Shown here in pieces: positions 57,056 through 64,000 of a stretch of DNA of 64,000 nt. How positions within the stretch are numbered: the stretch's first letter is position 1; each line of letters begins with the position of its first letter. The DNA is from a virus. The notes under the pieces were generated by a model. The model saw only the letters and a list, made by a program, of their open reading frames with translations, did no database searches and was not told the origin of the DNA. Location: positions 62,001 through 126,000 of IMG/VR virus record IMGVR_UViG_3300049929_000026, one strand, 5' to 3'. A program made the translations under genes and the position numbers.

Positions 57056-57803
57056 GACGGCGCCCCGATGATGCGTTCCGCGCGACTTCTAGTTCTCGAT
57101 CGAATTGAGAAGGGAGTAGCTCGCACTCCATTCCGTTCCAGTTGAAGTTGGTTTCTCCGCGGAGGTGCGCTTGCACAAGCTCCGGATCCGATGCGGGTCG
57201 TTTCGACCGCCAGTGGGACCGTACCCAGTTGCGTAGCGCAGTTCGCCGACTCCTGCCCTCCGGCAAGTCTCGGAGCTTGAATGCTTCCCGCGCCCCAACG
57301 GGGTCGGTGGGAATGGTCGCTGATAATTGTCCCGGCGCCGCTCTGAATCGAACCCTCCACTCATATCGATCCGCCAGCATATTTGCGATCAAATCGATCA
57401 TCAGAGGCTCCTCGCTGCGCCCCCTGGCGCGAGTGAGCTCATGCCCATCAAGCATGCTGAAGACGCTTCGTCCTCTGGCGACAGCCGGCGAGTGAATGGC
57501 TTCCACAATCTTGCCGCGCACGACATCTGCGACTGCAACCTCGAGAGTCCTGCCGGGGTAGAATCGCTTCGCCCCCAGCGCGCGGGCTTGCGCTTTGCTT
57601 ATCTCACGGATCAACGTCAGCTCATTCGAGCTAGAGTTAAATTGGCGATAGCAGATTCGGTGCGCCCAGTCCTGTTCGGACGCATCGTAGTGCAGCGGCA
57701 TCGTGCTGCCCGGCATCTGGACGATCGCGCCGTCCCAAAGCGTCGAGCGGGGAAGGCTCAGAATAGAATCTATTCGCTCGACCTGATCATCAATGTCGCT
57801 CAT
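57048..57803 (-). CDS. phage hypothetical protein
   Basis: 251 residues. LRDLPEGRSRRTALRNWVRS-HWR near residue 190 is a pattern seen in an uncharacterised phage protein family (RRxALxxWVxxHWR). The N-terminal half has SILSLPRSTLWDGAIVQMPG. No catalytic motif was identified. Coupled upstream by 4 bp. Confidence 0.55.
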   Translation of the reverse strand: MSDIDDQVERIDSILSLPRSTLWDGAIVQMPGSTMPLHYDASEQDWAHRICYRQFNSSSNELTLIREISKAQARALGAKRFYPGRTLEVAVADVVRGKIVEAIHSPAVARGRSVFSMLDGHELTRARGRSEEPLMIDLIANMLADRYEWRVRFRAAPGQLSATIPTDPVGAREAFKLRDLPEGRSRRTALRNWVRSHWRSKRPASDPELVQAHLRGETNFNWNGMECELLPSQFDRELEVARNASSGRRRA

Positions 57804-58435
57804 TGTTGTTCCTCACAATTGCTCACCATGAGCTCGTAACAAGCGCCGCCCCATGCGTGCCCGCAAGGGAGTGTTTCGGCGAAGACCGCAAGCTGCTCAC
57901 GGCTGAACTTGGCCTTACAGAATTCACAGAAGCTCCCGCCGATGATCTTCTGTGGAGGCAAGGCGCGCGGCGCCGGCGGGGCCGGGTCGTGCTTGTGGGC
58001 CTCGTGCCACTCGTAGGCAGCGCGATTGCCCCGGAGCGTTATTTGCGTCTTCACGCCCGAAGCGCGACCAACCTCGGAAGCTAGCCACCCGGCGCAATAT
58101 CGGAGCAAGCCATCGTCTTCGTTGCGAATCAGTTCATGGACCGAGATCGTGCGAACCAGGCGCTGCATAGCGCCCATGGCTGACCACTCGAACCAGCAAA
58201 CGACCTCGTCGCGGTCGAAACCCTTCCAGTCGAGTCCGAGCCAAAGTTCCGGCGGGCCGCCATCAATCACGAGTTTGGCGCGCAGGAACGCGAGCGGCTC
58301 GTGACTGCGGAAGCGCTGCCAGTCCGCCATCCCGTGATGGGCCGCGAGCATCTCCATGGCGAGGTATTCGAGTGACCGCCGCCGCTTGCGCTCGAATTCG
58401 GCGTCTTCTGTTTGCCGCTTTTCGAGAGGGGTCAT
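57800..58435 (-). CDS. unknown protein with RING-like Cys/His C-terminus
   Basis: 211 residues from ATG 58435. Helical and acidic, with WLGLDWKGFDRDEVVCWFEW. C-terminus: FCEFCKAKFSREQL...LPCGHAWGGACYELMVSNC, with the spacing of a treble-clef/RING-like zinc domain. Function unknown. Confidence 0.5.
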   Translation of the reverse strand: MTPLEKRQTEDAEFERKRRRSLEYLAMEMLAAHHGMADWQRFRSHEPLAFLRAKLVIDGGPPELWLGLDWKGFDRDEVVCWFEWSAMGAMQRLVRTISVHELIRNEDDGLLRYCAGWLASEVGRASGVKTQITLRGNRAAYEWHEAHKHDPAPPAPRALPPQKIIGGSFCEFCKAKFSREQLAVFAETLPCGHAWGGACYELMVSNCEEQQ

Positions 58436-58782
58436 CGGAAACGCTCCGCTGCAGAAGCTGCACTTCGCCACGCAGCCAGCCCGCGATCGGTCAGGCGGTA
58501 CAGTCGCCGTTGGACGCCGATGTAGCTCGGTGTGACTGGCTCCGAGCGGCTCGCTACCAACCCCTCTTCCTCCATCCGACCAAGCGTGACGTACACCGCT
58601 CCGCGCTTCAGCCGACCGCCGGATCTGCGGACTAAATCAAGCCCATACGACTCATGGCTGCTTGCCAGCAGCTCCAGCACCACGGAAGTTTGCAGCCGAT
58701 ACGCCACTCGCTCGCAATACACGAATACGCCGACCACGAAGCCGACGAGCACAAGACCGGCTACTGCGCCGATGAAACTCAT
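58432..58782 (-). CDS. PadR-like winged-helix protein with N-terminal membrane anchor
   Basis: 116 residues. Residues ~5-24 (GAVAGLVLVGFVVGVFVYCE) form a transmembrane helix. Residues ~33-115 match the PadR winged helix: LELLASSHESYGLDLVRRSG, GAVYVTLGRMEEEGLV, RRLYRLTDRGLAAW. A membrane-tethered transcription regulator of this family is unusual and could sense envelope state. Overlaps both neighbours by 4 bp. Confidence 0.7.
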   Translation of the reverse strand: MSFIGAVAGLVLVGFVVGVFVYCERVAYRLQTSVVLELLASSHESYGLDLVRRSGGRLKRGAVYVTLGRMEEEGLVASRSEPVTPSYIGVQRRLYRLTDRGLAAWRSAASAAERFR

Positions 58783-59156
58783 TTGCGCACCATCTTCGAG
58801 ATGATTTTAACCGGTATGCCCTGCTTTACGGCTTGGATGATCATGTCGAGAGTCCCTCTACTGACGCCATCCCAAAATGCGAGGCATAGATCGGCGCCAG
58901 CTTTGGCCATCTCTGCATTGCGAATAGGGCCGGCCGCTTTGCCGTTTTTTAGCCAGTCAGCTGGGTGTGCCTCGACGGTCACGTCATCAAGAAGGTTGAG
59001 AGCCCAGACGCGGGCAATCTCATCGGCGCCGGTCGGGCACGCGCCGTGAACCAGCGTGAATTTATCCTCGCGGTCGAACACTTCATCGAGCTCTCGGTCG
59101 ACGGCAAATTCGTCTGTCCAATCCCTGCAACCGGTGACGATAACTCGGGAGGTCAC
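58779..59156 (-). CDS. SLOG-family (DUF2493/YspA-like) protein
   Basis: 125 residues from GTG 59156. Rossmann-like pattern: VIVTGCRDWTDEFAVDRELD, LVHGACPTGADEIARVWALN, AGPIRNAEMAKAGADLCLAF. This matches the YspA/DUF2493 branch of SLOG proteins, which bind nucleotides or their derivatives and occur in many phages. Start lies in the palindrome at 59149-59164. Confidence 0.8.
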   Translation of the reverse strand: MTSRVIVTGCRDWTDEFAVDRELDEVFDREDKFTLVHGACPTGADEIARVWALNLLDDVTVEAHPADWLKNGKAAGPIRNAEMAKAGADLCLAFWDGVSRGTLDMIIQAVKQGIPVKIISKMVRK

Positions 59157-59164
59157 TTGACCCG
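59149..59164. promoter_or_regulatory. palindromic site over a stop/start pair, imperfect
   Basis: GAGGTCACTTGACCCG. On the minus strand its centre GTGA holds the SLOG gene start and the stop of the gene before it. Confidence 0.45.
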
Positions 59165-59623
59165 TCCAATCAGCCCATTCGCCCTGGCTCGAGAGAGGCG
59201 GTTACGGGTGCGGCGGTCACCGGTGGCCTCGTCGGAGGCAAGCGTATCGCGCCACCGTAGCCATCGGGCCAGTCGCTTACGCAGCACGGCGAAGCCGACC
59301 CCACCATGGTAGCGGCAAAGGCCCTCGTCTTCCGGTCCGCACAACGGTATCGCATCGCACAACGAGCAGCCGGACGGGAATCCTTTAGCGTCCAAGCCCG
59401 TTGCGAGATCGTTGCGCTTCACGAAGATCAAGCGCATTGCCGCCATGCGGTACGCCACGGGAGCGCTGTTCACATGGCGGACGACGGCCTTGCGAACTGG
59501 CTCGCTTTCAAATGGCTCATCCTCGGATCCATATCCTGAGCTGATGCCGTCGTACTCCCACTCAAGCCGATATTGAACGCGCACAACGCGCCGAATAGCT
59601 CCCAATTTGCCGAGAACGGTCAT
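59153..59623 (-). CDS. unknown protein with Cys pair
   Basis: 156 residues from ATG 59623 (MTVLGKLGAIRRVVRVQYRL), overlapping the upstream stop. Beta-rich N-terminus, then CSLCDAIPLCGPEDEGLCRY, a Cys cluster, and a basic C-terminus. Not recognised. Confidence 0.5.
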   Translation of the reverse strand: MTVLGKLGAIRRVVRVQYRLEWEYDGISSGYGSEDEPFESEPVRKAVVRHVNSAPVAYRMAAMRLIFVKRNDLATGLDAKGFPSGCSLCDAIPLCGPEDEGLCRYHGGVGFAVLRKRLARWLRWRDTLASDEATGDRRTRNRLSRARANGLIGRVK

Positions 59624-60132
59624 TGGTATCCTCCCCACGTCTTGAGCGTGGCCGTCTTCGGTAGGTACAACGGATGTCCAGGGTGCCCGCCCTGTGTTTG
59701 CTTCAGGCAAAACAACCGGTCATTCTGAAAGAGCGTCTGCACATCGCGAGCGCGATCCCGTGCCATCGGATGCGAGCCCCATGCGCAGACGATCGGGCAA
59801 GCTGGGAGTGTAATCAGCGCCGAATCGTTGTCGGCCCCCACCGGGTTTGAGAACTTGCAGAGCAACTTGGAGTCCGTCTCGCGGACGGCGAACAAGTTGA
59901 CGACAATCAGATCGGTGTGGCCCCAGTCCTGGGCGAATCCGATACAGCGGCGTACGGTCGGGTCATTCACGAATGCACTGGCGGTGCTTGGGTTGAGCAT
60001 GCAAAACACGATTGGGTTCACGGGTGGGCTCTCGACGCTCCCGGCGAAACAGCGGCGCAGCTTGTACCGGTACCGCCGGTCATCGCTGAAGTCGGCGCGG
60101 CTGGTGCGCGTCAGGTCGTACTCGGTGATCAT
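59620..60132 (-). CDS. DUF1643 family protein
   Basis: 170 residues. FCMLNPSTASAFVNDPTVRR followed by CIGFAQDWGHTDLIVVNLFA and AWGSHPMARDR are characteristic of DUF1643. Found in phages and bacteria; biochemical role unknown. Coupled to both neighbours. Confidence 0.85.
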   Translation of the reverse strand: MITEYDLTRTSRADFSDDRRYRYKLRRCFAGSVESPPVNPIVFCMLNPSTASAFVNDPTVRRCIGFAQDWGHTDLIVVNLFAVRETDSKLLCKFSNPVGADNDSALITLPACPIVCAWGSHPMARDRARDVQTLFQNDRLFCLKQTQGGHPGHPLYLPKTATLKTWGGYQ

Positions 60133-60425
60133 TTGCCACCTCCCGGAAACGCATGGTCCGCCGGCTCGCGGCTGGCCTTCCGCTCGCCACAGCCGGCACA
60201 GCCGGCACAGCGTGGGCAGCAGGCGGCGCCGATGCCCTCGACGGCCATGGCGCCTTTGCCCTTGCAGGCTGGGCAGGTGTGGTTTCGTTCCGAGCTACCG
60301 AGCGCGCCTGAGCTCAGAGCGCGCGCGTTGACCGGGAGTTCGACCCGCAGGCAGTCGCAGAAAGCGGAATCGGTGGTGTGCCTGCTCCACGCGCGCAGAC
60401 ACATACGGAGCCGGTGATCGTTCAC
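60129..60425 (-). CDS. small DnaJ-type zinc-finger protein
   Basis: 98 residues from GTG 60425. CPACKGKGAMAVEGIGAACC followed by PRCAGCAGCGE gives CxxCxGxG-like zinc motifs. Possibly nucleic-acid or protein binding. Coupled to the membrane micro-protein upstream by GTGA. Confidence 0.55.
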   Translation of the reverse strand: MNDHRLRMCLRAWSRHTTDSAFCDCLRVELPVNARALSSGALGSSERNHTCPACKGKGAMAVEGIGAACCPRCAGCAGCGERKASREPADHAFPGGGK

Positions 60426-60559
60426 GACGCCCGCCCGTCTGCTCGACCGAGCAGGTAAGCGTTCGCCGCCAACACCAGGCCGCAAATCACGTCGGCCATG
60501 TGCGAGCCGGGGACGAGCAAACCGATGGCGGAGATAACGAGCCATGGCCATTGGTTCAT
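60422..60559 (-). CDS. small membrane protein
   Basis: 45 residues, MNQWPWLVISAIGLLVPGSH, then a second hydrophobic stretch (VICGLVLAANAYLLG). Both ends overlap neighbouring genes by 4 bp, which supports translation. Two short spans or one hairpin. Function unknown. Confidence 0.55.
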   Translation of the reverse strand: MNQWPWLVISAIGLLVPGSHMADVICGLVLAANAYLLGRADGRAS

Positions 60560-60867
60560 CGGGTCTGCTCCTGGATAGCGATGGCGAGATCAAACAGCTC
60601 AAGGACATCAAAGCGCGTTCGGCCAGGAGCATCGTTCCAGTCACCGATACCGGTGCTGATGCCGGCCACCTTTCGGAGCAAGCAAACAGCCTCGTTAGCG
60701 GCGTCGAATTCGATGACAGCGAGACATGCTCCAGCTGCGCACCAGCAAACGGCGCACCGACTGTCGGATGGCACAGACTCGCCGTCTTGGTCGATAGCAG
60801 CGGCGCCCTGGCACCACCCGGACTCCACCTTGGCTCGTGCCGCTTTGAGGATTTCGAGAGCAGTCAC
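60556..60867 (-). CDS. DUF6197-like protein
   Basis: 103 residues from GTG 60867. ALEILKAARAKVESGWCQGA, then WCAAGACLAVIE and the C-terminal RFDVLELFDLAIAIQE fit the DUF6197 family pattern, common in actinobacterial and phage genomes. Function unknown. Coupled on both sides. Confidence 0.7.
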   Translation of the reverse strand: MTALEILKAARAKVESGWCQGAAAIDQDGESVPSDSRCAVCWCAAGACLAVIEFDAANEAVCLLRKVAGISTGIGDWNDAPGRTRFDVLELFDLAIAIQEQTR

Positions 60868-61616
60868 TTGCCACCTCCCGCTTCCGGCCACTCTTTGGCT
60901 GCGCCTATTCCCGCGATGAACAGCGCCGGAAGCTCACTGACAGACAGCTCACGCATCGGCATGATCACAATCCGCCACTCGCGCGAGTCGTCCTCCAGAA
61001 CCACCGGCTCGAGCTGACTCGAATAGCCGATCGCGATTTGCTCTGGCCGGAGTTGGCCTAGCGCCCGCTTGAGCAGATTGCGGTCGACAGCAACGCCGGG
61101 CGCGACCTGCCCAGGTTTCGGCTCCGGCCGATTCGTTTTGTCGCCCTCGCAGCCAATGCAGCCGCCCAGGGAACCGTTACCCGAACAATCCGGGCAGTCC
61201 TTCTTGTGCCCACATTCGCCGCACTCGACCTGCCCATGTCCGGCACATCGCTCGCACTTGGTCGGCTCCGGGGCGGCCCCGTTGCACCTTCGGCAAACGA
61301 CCGACAGTTCGGCGGTTGCGTCCGCAAGGAAGGCGTCGACGCTGGCCCTGGGCGCAATCAGCCGATGGGGCGGCCCCATGGTCAAGTAGGCCGCCACCTG
61401 GGGCGACACGTCGGCTGGCGTCACGAGTCCCGGCTCCGCGCCCTTGAGCGCCAGGATGGCCGTCCCGTCAGTGGCACAGGACCAAGTGTCGCCGTCGATC
61501 TCCAACAGGAACGGGCGCATCATCCATTCGGACCGATATGCGTCCGGCTGAGGAGCGCAGGAGCGAAGCCACTCCAGGCGAGTGGTGACGTGGGGAAGCG
61601 ACGGCTGGGCGCTCAT
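60864..61616 (-). CDS. unknown protein with DnaJ-like zinc fingers
   Basis: 250 residues. A globular N-terminal domain (WMMRPFLLEIDGDTWSCATD) is followed by CRRCNGAAPEPTKCERCAGHG and CGECGHKKDCPDCSGNG, two DnaJ-like CxxCxGxG zinc units. The C-terminal part IAIGYSSQLEPVVLEDDSRE is beta-rich. Might bind DNA or a chaperone partner; not identified. Confidence 0.55.
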   Translation of the reverse strand: MSAQPSLPHVTTRLEWLRSCAPQPDAYRSEWMMRPFLLEIDGDTWSCATDGTAILALKGAEPGLVTPADVSPQVAAYLTMGPPHRLIAPRASVDAFLADATAELSVVCRRCNGAAPEPTKCERCAGHGQVECGECGHKKDCPDCSGNGSLGGCIGCEGDKTNRPEPKPGQVAPGVAVDRNLLKRALGQLRPEQIAIGYSSQLEPVVLEDDSREWRIVIMPMRELSVSELPALFIAGIGAAKEWPEAGGGK

Positions 61617-61705
61617 GACGCCCCTCCGGTGGAGAGCGTGAGGGCGGTGGCTAGGTCGGAGGAATCGACGCCTTGTCCCTCAGACGCCTCGCCCGCCATC
61701 TGCAT
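61613..61705 (-). CDS. possible 30-residue leader peptide
   Basis: ATG 61705 to TGA 61613, whose stop overlaps the next gene's ATG (ATGA). MQMAGEASEGQGVDSSDLAT; no RBS is obvious. A longer frame exists upstream but crosses the GTTCCCACAAA repeats, so it is doubtful. May only be a translational leader. Confidence 0.25.
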   Translation of the reverse strand: MQMAGEASEGQGVDSSDLATALTLSTGGAS

Positions 61706-61740
61706 GGCGGGCCCGCCTGGCTCCGTTCCAACGAATTGCC

Positions 61741-61926
61741 GTTCCCACAAACGTTCCCACAAATGGGGGCCACCTGACGCATTTCCTCGCGCTTCGTCGC
61801 GTTGTTCATCGATAAAAACGCCAATGATCCCCGACACGCCGCTGGGTTGAGGTGCTGCTGGAGAGACCACTAAACCTCGGTAAAACACATCGTTCCCACA
61901 AACGATTTGGGCTCGTTCCCACAAAT
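61741..61926. repeat. four direct repeats near attP, likely integrase arm sites
   Basis: GTTCCCACAAA(C/T) at 61741-61752, 61753-61764, 61892-61903 and 61915-61926, as two pairs in the same orientation, in an otherwise gene-poor stretch (61706-61944) next to the tRNA and integrase. Short direct repeats around a core are typical of arm-type sites for tyrosine recombinases. Confidence 0.6.
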
Positions 61927-61944
61927 GGCTTTTCGTAGACTCTC

Positions 61945-62028
61945 GCTCAGGTGGCGGAACTGGCAGACGCACCGCCTTGAGGTGGCGGCGCCGTAACTGG
62001 CGTGGAGGTTCAAATCCTCTCCTGAGCA
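61945..62028 (+). tRNA. tRNA-Leu (anticodon GAG)
   Basis: GCTCAGG and CCTGAGC form a perfect acceptor stem (61945-61951, 62021-62027) with discriminator A. Anticodon stem CCGCC/GGCGG encloses the loop TTGAGGT, so the anticodon is GAG. A long variable arm and GTTCAAATC T-loop are present, as in tRNA-Leu. The CCA end is not encoded. Its 3' half lies beside the integrase and is the probable attachment core. Confidence 0.9.
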
Positions 62029-62031
62029 CTG

Positions 62032-62060
62032 CCCCGGCGGTCCACTGACGACCGCTGGGG
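62032..62060. terminator. hairpin between convergent tRNA and integrase genes
   Basis: CCCCGGCGGTC (62032-62042) pairs with GACCGCTGGGG (62050-62060) around a 7-nt loop, 11 pairs including one G-T. No U-tract follows, so it may be a factor-dependent terminator or part of attP. Confidence 0.45.
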
Positions 62061-62067
62061 CGACGAA

Positions 62068-63237
62068 CTACTCCGTCGGCCCATCGGCAGGCCTGCCTTG
62101 CAGCTGTGGCGGACCCGGCGCAGGCGGCAGCTTGGCCACCCGATCGGACTCGAGCAGGTCCACCGCCGCCCGCTTCGACGGCTTCACGTACCGTGCCGTG
62201 GTCGACATCAGCTTGTGCCCCGCCATGTGCTGGGCCCCCGCAATGTTCTTCGTGTTCTCCAGCCAGTGGGTGATCCGCGCCGACCGCAGGTGGGCTCCCG
62301 CAAACAGGTCGGCCCGGTGCTTGGGCAGGGCATCCAGGACCGCTTTCTTCAGCTGCCCCCGGTAGTCGTGATGGCCGAAAATCACCCCCTGCTTGGGACA
62401 CACGCTGTCCAGTGCCGCCCGCGCCGCCCCCGTCAGCGGAACCTCGCGCTGATAGCGGCTCTTGTCGATGACGACCTCGATCACAATCTCCTGCCGCCCC
62501 TTGCCGTAGTGCTCCGGTACGCTCAGCAAGTCGAGCGTCTCGGGTCGCAAGCTGGTCTCGTAGGCCACGATGAACCGTGCCTGCACCGGGAACGGAGCCA
62601 CCTTCTTGGACTCGCTCCACTCGGGCAGCTTCGCCAAGATCGCCCGCACCTCGTCCGGGCTGATCTCGATGGCCGCCGATCGGCGACGCTTCTCGAAGCG
62701 AGTCCCGGGCACCCGCTTGGGGATCCCTTCGATCGCCATCTTGGTCGGCAGGTACCCCTGGCCCGGCCGAGCCGCCCCGTCGGGGCCGAAGTCGTACAGC
62801 CACGCCGCGAACGAGCGTAGCGCCGAGAGCTCCTTCCTGACCGTGACCGCCAGCACGGCTCTGAGCCGGAGGTTCCGGTACTCGACCGCCGTCTGGTCGT
62901 TGAGGTCGTGAAGCCCCTTGAAAAAGTTCAGCCAGTGGCTCTCGGCGTAGCCCTTCCAGGTCTTGATCGTCGAGAAGTCGTGGGTCGCGGTGAGGAAATA
63001 AAGCCATTGTTCGATCAGGCCTTCAAGAGCTTCGACGTGCTTGGTTGGCTTGGGCTGGGGCTTTGCGACTCGCGAGACGACCTCGGCGTAGAGTCGCGCC
63101 GCTTCACGCGGAGCCAGCTCGGGATCGCTGGTTTCGGTGTTGATGTCGTACTTCTTGCCGGCCCACGTGAAGCGGACCCAGAAGGAGTGGCCTTCTTTGC
63201 GTTGCTTGCACTTCCAACCGCTTGCTGGTCTACCCAT
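62068..63237 (-). CDS. int: tyrosine-type integrase
   Basis: 389 residues. N-terminal arm-binding region (FWVRFTWAGKKYDINTETSD), SAM-like core-binding domain (LEGLIEQWLYFLTATHDFST), catalytic domain with Arg in YETSLRPETLDLL, HLRSARITHWLEN (H-x-x-R), HMAGHKLMSTTARY (His and nucleophilic Tyr). Adjacent tRNA-Leu and direct repeats indicate integration at tRNA-Leu. Overlaps the excisionase gene by 223 bp. Confidence 0.9.
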   Translation of the reverse strand: MGRPASGWKCKQRKEGHSFWVRFTWAGKKYDINTETSDPELAPREAARLYAEVVSRVAKPQPKPTKHVEALEGLIEQWLYFLTATHDFSTIKTWKGYAESHWLNFFKGLHDLNDQTAVEYRNLRLRAVLAVTVRKELSALRSFAAWLYDFGPDGAARPGQGYLPTKMAIEGIPKRVPGTRFEKRRRSAAIEISPDEVRAILAKLPEWSESKKVAPFPVQARFIVAYETSLRPETLDLLSVPEHYGKGRQEIVIEVVIDKSRYQREVPLTGAARAALDSVCPKQGVIFGHHDYRGQLKKAVLDALPKHRADLFAGAHLRSARITHWLENTKNIAGAQHMAGHKLMSTTARYVKPSKRAAVDLLESDRVAKLPPAPGPPQLQGRPADGPTE

Positions 63238-63383
63238 TGCTCGATTTCCTCGATTCGGAAAAGGAGCCGCCGACCAATGCGAACCGGCGTCAAGCTTGGA
63301 CGCACATGAGCGTCAAACGTGCGGGCGCCAATACGGAGGCGGGTCGCTGCTTCTTCGCGCGTGACGAGAGCGACACTGCTCAC
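63015..63383 (-). CDS. excisionase-like (MerR/AlpA HTH) protein
   Basis: 122 residues from GTG 63383. N-terminal winged helix-turn-helix: LVTREEAATRLRIGARTFDA, then VRIGRRLLFRIEEIEQWVDQ. The remaining ~65 residues are Ser/Pro-rich and overlap the integrase start, so the functional part may be the first ~55 residues. Position before int fits a Xis/AlpA role. Confidence 0.7.
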   Translation of the reverse strand: MSSVALVTREEAATRLRIGARTFDAHVRPSLTPVRIGRRLLFRIEEIEQWVDQQAVGSASNAKKATPSGSASRGPARSTTSTPKPAIPSWLRVKRRDSTPRSSRESQSPSPSQPSTSKLLKA

Positions 63384-63670
63384 TTGCCCACCTTGCAATC
63401 TTCTGGATACGGATTTTCCGTCGCAGGCTCGTTCTCGGCGTGGCCGCCCCGGGCATCTAACTTGCCGGCCCGGTAGCCACTCTCCCAAGCCCGGTGCGCC
63501 GCCTTTGCTTCGATATCCGCCAGCGCCTGAGCCACTCGCTTCATGCGCTCGTCACCCGCGCCGACTCCACCGCCTTCGTCAATCCAGCGCTGCTCGTGGG
63601 GGCGGGGCCTATCACTCCACACGCATGCGAAGGCAAGGGACCGATGATGCTTTAGGACGGGGGCGCTCAT
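63380..63670 (-). CDS. small unknown protein
   Basis: 96 residues. Gly-rich hinge, a VAQALADIEAKAAHRAWESG helix, acidic C-terminus. The stop overlaps the excisionase GTG. Not recognised; may be an early regulator. Confidence 0.5.
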   Translation of the reverse strand: MSAPVLKHHRSLAFACVWSDRPRPHEQRWIDEGGGVGAGDERMKRVAQALADIEAKAAHRAWESGYRAGKLDARGGHAENEPATENPYPEDCKVGK

Positions 63671-64000
63671 CTACAGTCCCCCATCTTTCGCTCGGAAGTC
63701 AGGTAGCGGGTCTCGGTCGAGCGGGGAGTAGAAATGCAGGCAGTGTTTCGCGAAGTTGTAGTGCTCGTGACGAGCTGGGAGCACCATGACAGCCTTCCGA
63801 TCAACACCAACGAAGGTGTCTTTCACGCGCTGCATGTCAAAGTAGTTCGGGTCCCGATCGCGACGGCTGAACGACACATGAAGCCAGAGAGCATCGTCGA
63901 TGAACTCGACTTCGACGGCTACCTTCAACCCGTCAGTGCTGAGCATCCAGCGGCAATTGTAATAGTCGTTCTCTGCTCCCCATGGGAGCCATCCGGCGGG
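63671..64000 (-). CDS. DUF7694-like protein, 5' end beyond right edge
   Basis: Open frame to base 64000; an in-frame ATG exists at 63946, but upstream codons (WLPWGAENDYYNCRW) continue the conserved sequence, so the start is outside the window. LWLHVSFSRRDRDPNYFDMQ, then TFVGVDRKAVMVLPARHEHY and HCLHFY match a small phage family of unknown function. Confidence 0.65.
   Translation of the reverse strand, partial: PAGWLPWGAENDYYNCRWMLSTDGLKVAVEVEFIDDALWLHVSFSRRDRDPNYFDMQRVKDTFVGVDRKAVMVLPARHEHYNFAKHCLHFYSPLDRDPLPDFRAKDGGL

Noticed and set aside
61613-63007. Long minus-strand frame of ~464 codons overlapping the integrase
   Set aside because: It runs in another frame through the integrase gene, the attachment hairpin and the tRNA; composition is Gly/Arg/Ala-rich with no domain. 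Only its last ~30 codons might be used.
1-64000. Lysis genes (endolysin, holin, spanin)
   Set aside because: No amidase, muramidase, peptidase or classical holin pattern found; the few small membrane proteins are too unspecific to be called holins.

Overview
The window is an interior slice of a GC-rich (roughly 60% by eye) temperate bacteriophage genome, or a prophage with the same content. Almost every gene lies on the minus strand in tightly packed operons, with stops and starts overlapping as ATGA, GTGA or TTGA. Morphogenesis genes point to a contractile-tailed (myovirus-like) particle. They include a Mu-type DNA-circularization/N-like protein, tape measure, tail tube, tail sheath, an HK97-fold capsid protein, scaffold, a DUF4055-like portal and both terminase subunits. 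A tyrosine integrase, an excisionase-like HTH protein and a tRNA-Leu with direct repeats beside it mark an attachment site. Phage genes lie on both sides of that site, so it looks like attP rather than a prophage end. No lysis cassette and no tail-fibre genes are visible. Both window edges cut genes, so the genome continues on each side. The host cannot be named; the phage tRNA lacks an encoded CCA.

Layout. 1-16.4 kb: tail, head and packaging genes, minus strand, with two small plus-strand ORFs sitting in the gaps. 16.5-21 kb: a sigma-region-4-like protein, an HNH nuclease and unknown genes. 20.6-23.7 kb: the most interesting segment. It holds a compact Cas12-like (type V) effector of 541 residues whose first RuvC catalytic aspartate appears replaced by asparagine, followed by two 36-nt direct repeats around one 35-nt spacer, flanked by small coupled genes. 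23.9-25.4 kb: a plus-strand island with a Panacea-domain antitoxin-like gene, an IS1595 transposase remnant and small ORFs. 25.4-29.2 kb: an HNH-AP2 nuclease, an SNF2-type helicase interrupted by an intein with class 3 features, and a small PD-(D/E)xK-like nuclease. 29-38.5 kb: many small unknown genes, several of them built from shuffled shared modules, plus an N4/N6 DNA methyltransferase. 38.5-44.5 kb: an ABC transporter (ATPase, permease), a membrane-anchored substrate-binding/OmpA fusion, two coiled-coil PspA-like proteins and a metallophosphatase. 44.5-53.2 kb: a TnpB, a broken C5 methyltransferase, a nucleotidase-like HAD protein, then DnaB helicase, helicase loader and an initiator gene with an iteron-like, GATC-rich block inside it. 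53.4-61.6 kb: small accessory genes (DUF433, PadR with a membrane anchor, SLOG, DUF1643, DUF6197). 61.7-64 kb: attachment region, integrase, excisionase and further small genes.

A 16-bp palindrome, consensus GTGGTCAnnTGACCAC, recurs about 17 times between 10.8 and 59.2 kb, nearly always at a gene junction. It is the best candidate for a genome-wide phage regulator binding site. In several places it overlaps a stop/start codon pair. Early and replication genes, the Cas12-like operon and the transporter module all carry a copy at one end, so they may share one regulator.
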